Both the position numbers and the translations under genes were made by a program. A DNA stretch of 64,000 nucleotides from Gemmobacter sp. (GTDB lineage: Bacteria; Pseudomonadota; Alphaproteobacteria; Rhodobacterales; Rhodobacteraceae). Below, in pieces: positions 61,918-64,000 of this stretch; the first letter of the stretch is position 1; every line of letters starts with the position of its first letter. Location: positions 1,190,501-1,254,500 of the forward strand of contig NZ_JAUCBS010000013.1 in NCBI RefSeq assembly GCF_034676705.1, written 5' to 3'. A model generated the notes under the pieces. The model made no database searches. It saw only the letters and a program-made list of their open reading frames with translations, and was not told the DNA's origin.

Positions 61918-62370
61918 ATGATCACGCAGAAGATGAAATACGCGCTCAAGGCGCTGCTGGTGCTGGCCGACGAGGCGTCGCGCGATGCCCCCGAACCCTT
62001 GACGATCGAACAGATCGCGCGGCGGTCGGGCACGCCGAAACGCTTTCTCGAACATATCCTGCTCGAGGTGCGCAACGCCGGCGTGATCGCCTCGACCCGG
62101 GGCCGCTCGGGCGGCTATACGCTGATCAAGAAGCCCTCCGAAGTGTCCATCTCGGAACTGCTGCGGCTGATCGACGGGCCGATCGCCCCCTTGCCCTGCC
62201 TGTCGCGCCGCGCCTACCAGCGCTGCGAGGATTGTGTGGACGAGGCAAGCTGCCGCATCCGCAAGGTCTTTGCCGAGGTGTTCTGGTCCTACCTGCTGAT
62301 CATCGAATCGCTGACGCTGGCCGACATGCTGCGGTCGGGCCAGGTGGCCGAACAGGTGCTGGGGCCCTGA
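61918..62370 (+). CDS. Rrf2-family regulator
   Basis: A 150-residue winged-helix regulator. ALKALLVLADEAS, TIEQIARRSGTPKRFLEHIL and the wing VIASTRGRSGGYTL match Rrf2. Cys residues cluster after residue 95 (CLSRRAYQRCEDCVDEASC), as in members binding Fe-S clusters or sensing sulfur state. It is encoded about 750 bases from a sulfate-transport locus, so sulfur control is an inference. It is divergent from the Lrp gene. Confidence 0.9.
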   Translation: MITQKMKYALKALLVLADEASRDAPEPLTIEQIARRSGTPKRFLEHILLEVRNAGVIASTRGRSGGYTLIKKPSEVSISELLRLIDGPIAPLPCLSRRAYQRCEDCVDEASCRIRKVFAEVFWSYLLIIESLTLADMLRSGQVAEQVLGP

Positions 62371-62927
62371 GCGCGCCGCCCCTGACCGGCGCCGGTATCG
62401 TCGCCCTGCTGCGCGCCGATGACCGGCGCTGGCAGGCGCTGGGGCTGGTCGAACGGCTGGACCTGCCGCAGGGCTGCATAGGGGCAGGCTTCATCCGCAA
62501 TCTGGTCTGGGATCACCTGCACGGCCGCCAGTCCGACTGCCGGGACGAGGATGTCGATGTGCTGTGGTTCGATCCGGCCCGCGCCACCCCCGATCAGGAT
62601 GCCGCGCTGGAGGACCGTTTGCGCGCCATCGCCCCCGACCTGCGCTGGTCGGTGCGCAACCAGGCGCGGATGCACCTGCGCAACGGCGATCCGCCCTATC
62701 CGTCCGTCGCGGGTGCCATGCGCGCCTGGCCTGAAACCGCCACCGCCATCGCGGCGGCGCGCGATGGGGCCGGCTGCCACATCATCGCGCCCTTCTGGCT
62801 GGCCGATCTGGGGCAGCTGAGTCTGCGCCCCACCAGCCGCGCGCCGGCGAAACGCGCCGCCTTTGAGGACCGCCTGCGCAGCCGTGGCTGGCGCGACCGC
62901 TGGCCCATGGTCCGGGTTCTTGCCTAA
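62367..62927 (+). CDS. Nucleotidyltransferase-like protein (DUF925 type)
   Basis: About 186 residues in a frame directly after the Rrf2 gene. CIGAGFIRNLVWDHLHG and DEDVDVLWFDP hold the pattern of DUF925 / NTP_transf_6 proteins, which look like nucleotidyltransferases of unknown substrate. No ATG or GTG fits the N-terminus; a CTG at 62367 overlapping the Rrf2 stop is the only simple candidate, so the start is uncertain. Confidence 0.65.
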   Translation: MSAPPLTGAGIVALLRADDRRWQALGLVERLDLPQGCIGAGFIRNLVWDHLHGRQSDCRDEDVDVLWFDPARATPDQDAALEDRLRAIAPDLRWSVRNQARMHLRNGDPPYPSVAGAMRAWPETATAIAAARDGAGCHIIAPFWLADLGQLSLRPTSRAPAKRAAFEDRLRSRGWRDRWPMVRVLA

Positions 62928-62995
62928 CCCCTTCATCTTTCTGAAAATACCCTGGGTGGAATGCGGCGGCCACGCCCCCGTAGCCGCCACGCCGG

Positions 62996-63013
62996 AGAAT
63001 AATATTCTATAAT
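62996..63013 (+). promoter_or_regulatory. Palindrome abutting a TATAAT box before the sulfate locus
   Basis: AGAATA-A-TATTCT (62996-63008) is a perfect 6+1+6 palindrome. TATAAT at 63008-63013 is a perfect -10 sharing its last base. The region is unusually AT-rich. A repressor bound here would block the promoter of the downstream genes; the Rrf2 regulator nearby is a candidate. Confidence 0.5.
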
Positions 63014-63119
63014 TACGACCAATATTGCCGTGAAAATTCCGTTGAAATACTCGACTTCTTCGGTAGATATTAAGCCCATGGCAGGCCGCAATGCCCGCCA
63101 CACACCAAGGAGACGCACC

Positions 63120-63383
63120 ATGATCGCAACCAACGCCTACGGCAGCCCCGCCTCGGGATGGATCGGCACCCTGGCCGGGATCATGACCGGGATGCCGAAA
63201 TCCCGCACCTGCGCCGTCCGACTGATCGACCGGCGCACGGGCCGTCCGCACCGCATCAACGGTGCGCCGCTGGTGGTGTTCACCCGCCAGCCCCACCTGG
63301 CCGTCGCCGAACTGCTGCGTGGCCGCGACCCGGCCCTGTGGGAAGCCCGGATCGAACCCCTGGGCGACGAGGTGTCGCCATGA
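63120..63383 (+). CDS. Small hypothetical protein ahead of sulfate-binding gene
   Basis: An 87-residue basic protein with AAGGAG 7 bases before the ATG. GWIGTLAGIMTGMPKSRTC and VRLIDRRTGRPHRINGAPLVVF show no known family. Its position between the palindromic promoter and a sulfate-binding protein gene, 105 bases away, suggests a part in sulfur assimilation or its regulation. Confidence 0.55.
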   Translation: MIATNAYGSPASGWIGTLAGIMTGMPKSRTCAVRLIDRRTGRPHRINGAPLVVFTRQPHLAVAELLRGRDPALWEARIEPLGDEVSP

Positions 63384-63487
63384 CCTTCCATTCCCCTCCG
63401 CGATTGGGCTGGACGAACCTGCCGCCCCTTCCTCCCGTTCCCTCCCGCGTGGACACCACGGCTGCGCGCGCCCGCAAGGATTTGCCC

Positions 63488-64000
63488 ATGTTCACCACGA
63501 TTTCGCTTGGCACCCATGTTTCGGCCCAGGGCACGAAACTGCACGATCACGACGACGGCCGCGTCACCATCTCGACCGGCACGCGCCGGCTGACCGGCTG
63601 GCCGGTCTCGCGGCTGGTGCGCGGGGTGGTGGCGGCGCTGGCGCTGCTGGCACTGCCGCTGGGCGCGCCGCAGGCGGCAGGCGCGCAAACCCTGCTGAAC
63701 GTCAGCTATGACCCCACGCGGGAGCTGTATCGCGATTTCAACGCGGCCTTCATCAAGCACTGGACGGCGCAGGGCAACCCGGCGCCCACCATCGAAACCT
63801 CGCATGGCGGGTCGGGCGCGCAGGCCCGCTCGGTGGTTGACGGGCTGGCGGCGCAGGTCGTCACCCTTGCCCTTGCCTCGGACATCGACCGTATCGCCGC
63901 CTCGGGCAAGCTGCCCGACGATTGGCAGGCGAAACTGCCGCACAATTCCTCGCCCTATACCTCGACCATCGTGTTCCTGGTCCGGCAGGGCAACCCCAAG
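63488..64000 (+). CDS. Sulfate ABC transporter substrate-binding protein, N-terminal part
   Basis: The frame is open to the window end (171 codons). LLNVSYDPTRELYRDFNAAF and ETSHGGSGAQARSVVDGL are the classic opening of Sbp/CysP sulfate-binding proteins. The ATG at 63488 gives about 40 extra residues before the hydrophobic signal segment (VVAALALLALPLGAPQAAGA); a GTG at 63617 would give a normal signal peptide. It would deliver sulfate or thiosulfate to a CysTWA permease, presumably encoded downstream. Confidence 0.88.
   Translation, partial: MFTTISLGTHVSAQGTKLHDHDDGRVTISTGTRRLTGWPVSRLVRGVVAALALLALPLGAPQAAGAQTLLNVSYDPTRELYRDFNAAFIKHWTAQGNPAPTIETSHGGSGAQARSVVDGLAAQVVTLALASDIDRIAASGKLPDDWQAKLPHNSSPYTSTIVFLVRQGNPK

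Overview
The window looks like the chromosome of a GC-rich alphaproteobacterium of the Rhodobacterales, most likely Paracoccus or a close relative. The signs are strong GC codon bias, a small 4.5S-type SRP RNA, a MucR/Ros-type regulator, an RcGTA-type spike base protein, a pstSCAB-phoU-phoB locus and a cdd-deoA-deoB-add-upp salvage operon. The genus is inferred from protein resemblance, not from a database search.

Region 1 (1 to about 22,640) is the right part of a tailed prophage whose left end (terminase, integrase, replication) lies outside the window. Reading rightward, it holds the portal C-terminus, a ClpP-like protease fused to the major capsid protein, decoration and head-tail joining proteins, tail tube, tail chaperones joined by a -1 frameshift site, tape measure, a tail-tip cassette, two repeat-rich fibre proteins and a 1363-residue spike with an SGNH/sialate-esterase-like domain. 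Small tail proteins, an RcGTA-like spike base protein with a companion, an amidase endolysin and a holin-like protein follow. Four leftward regulatory or hypothetical genes with their own promoter close the prophage. It ends at a 45-base 3' piece of a tRNA-Val(UAC) gene, the likely attR.

Region 2 (22,778 to 27,503) is host DNA: a secreted protein, rpmB, a copper-chaperone pair (a small Cys/His protein and PCu(A)C), a Bcr/CflA-type efflux pump, and a GNAT acetyltransferase next to an XRE-cupin regulator. Matching palindromes lie in front of both of the last two genes.

Region 3 (27,570 to 35,494) is a decayed integrative island of about 7.9 kb at the 3' end of the SRP RNA gene (ffs). It is bounded by an 18-base direct repeat of the ffs 3' end, and a truncated integrase gene lies beside ffs. 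It carries one whole but frame-disrupted IS5-family element, a 5' fragment of the same element, an RTX relic, a spermidine-synthase-like gene, a HepT-MntA toxin-antitoxin pair, a DMT transporter, a MarR-DUF2000-MaoC operon and several short dispersed repeats.

Region 4 (35,480 to 64,000) is core host DNA. It contains ffs, a frameshifted cpdB-like nucleotidase, nudC, the nucleoside salvage operon and a SPOR protein. The phosphate operon pstSCAB-phoU-phoB follows, with a candidate Pho box, then arsC-pyrD-DUF952, the divergent argO/argP pair, cytochrome c, and an acyl-CoA dehydrogenase and thiolase facing an AraC-type regulator. Last come an Lrp-FAD enzyme pair, an Rrf2 regulator and the start of a sulfate-uptake locus.
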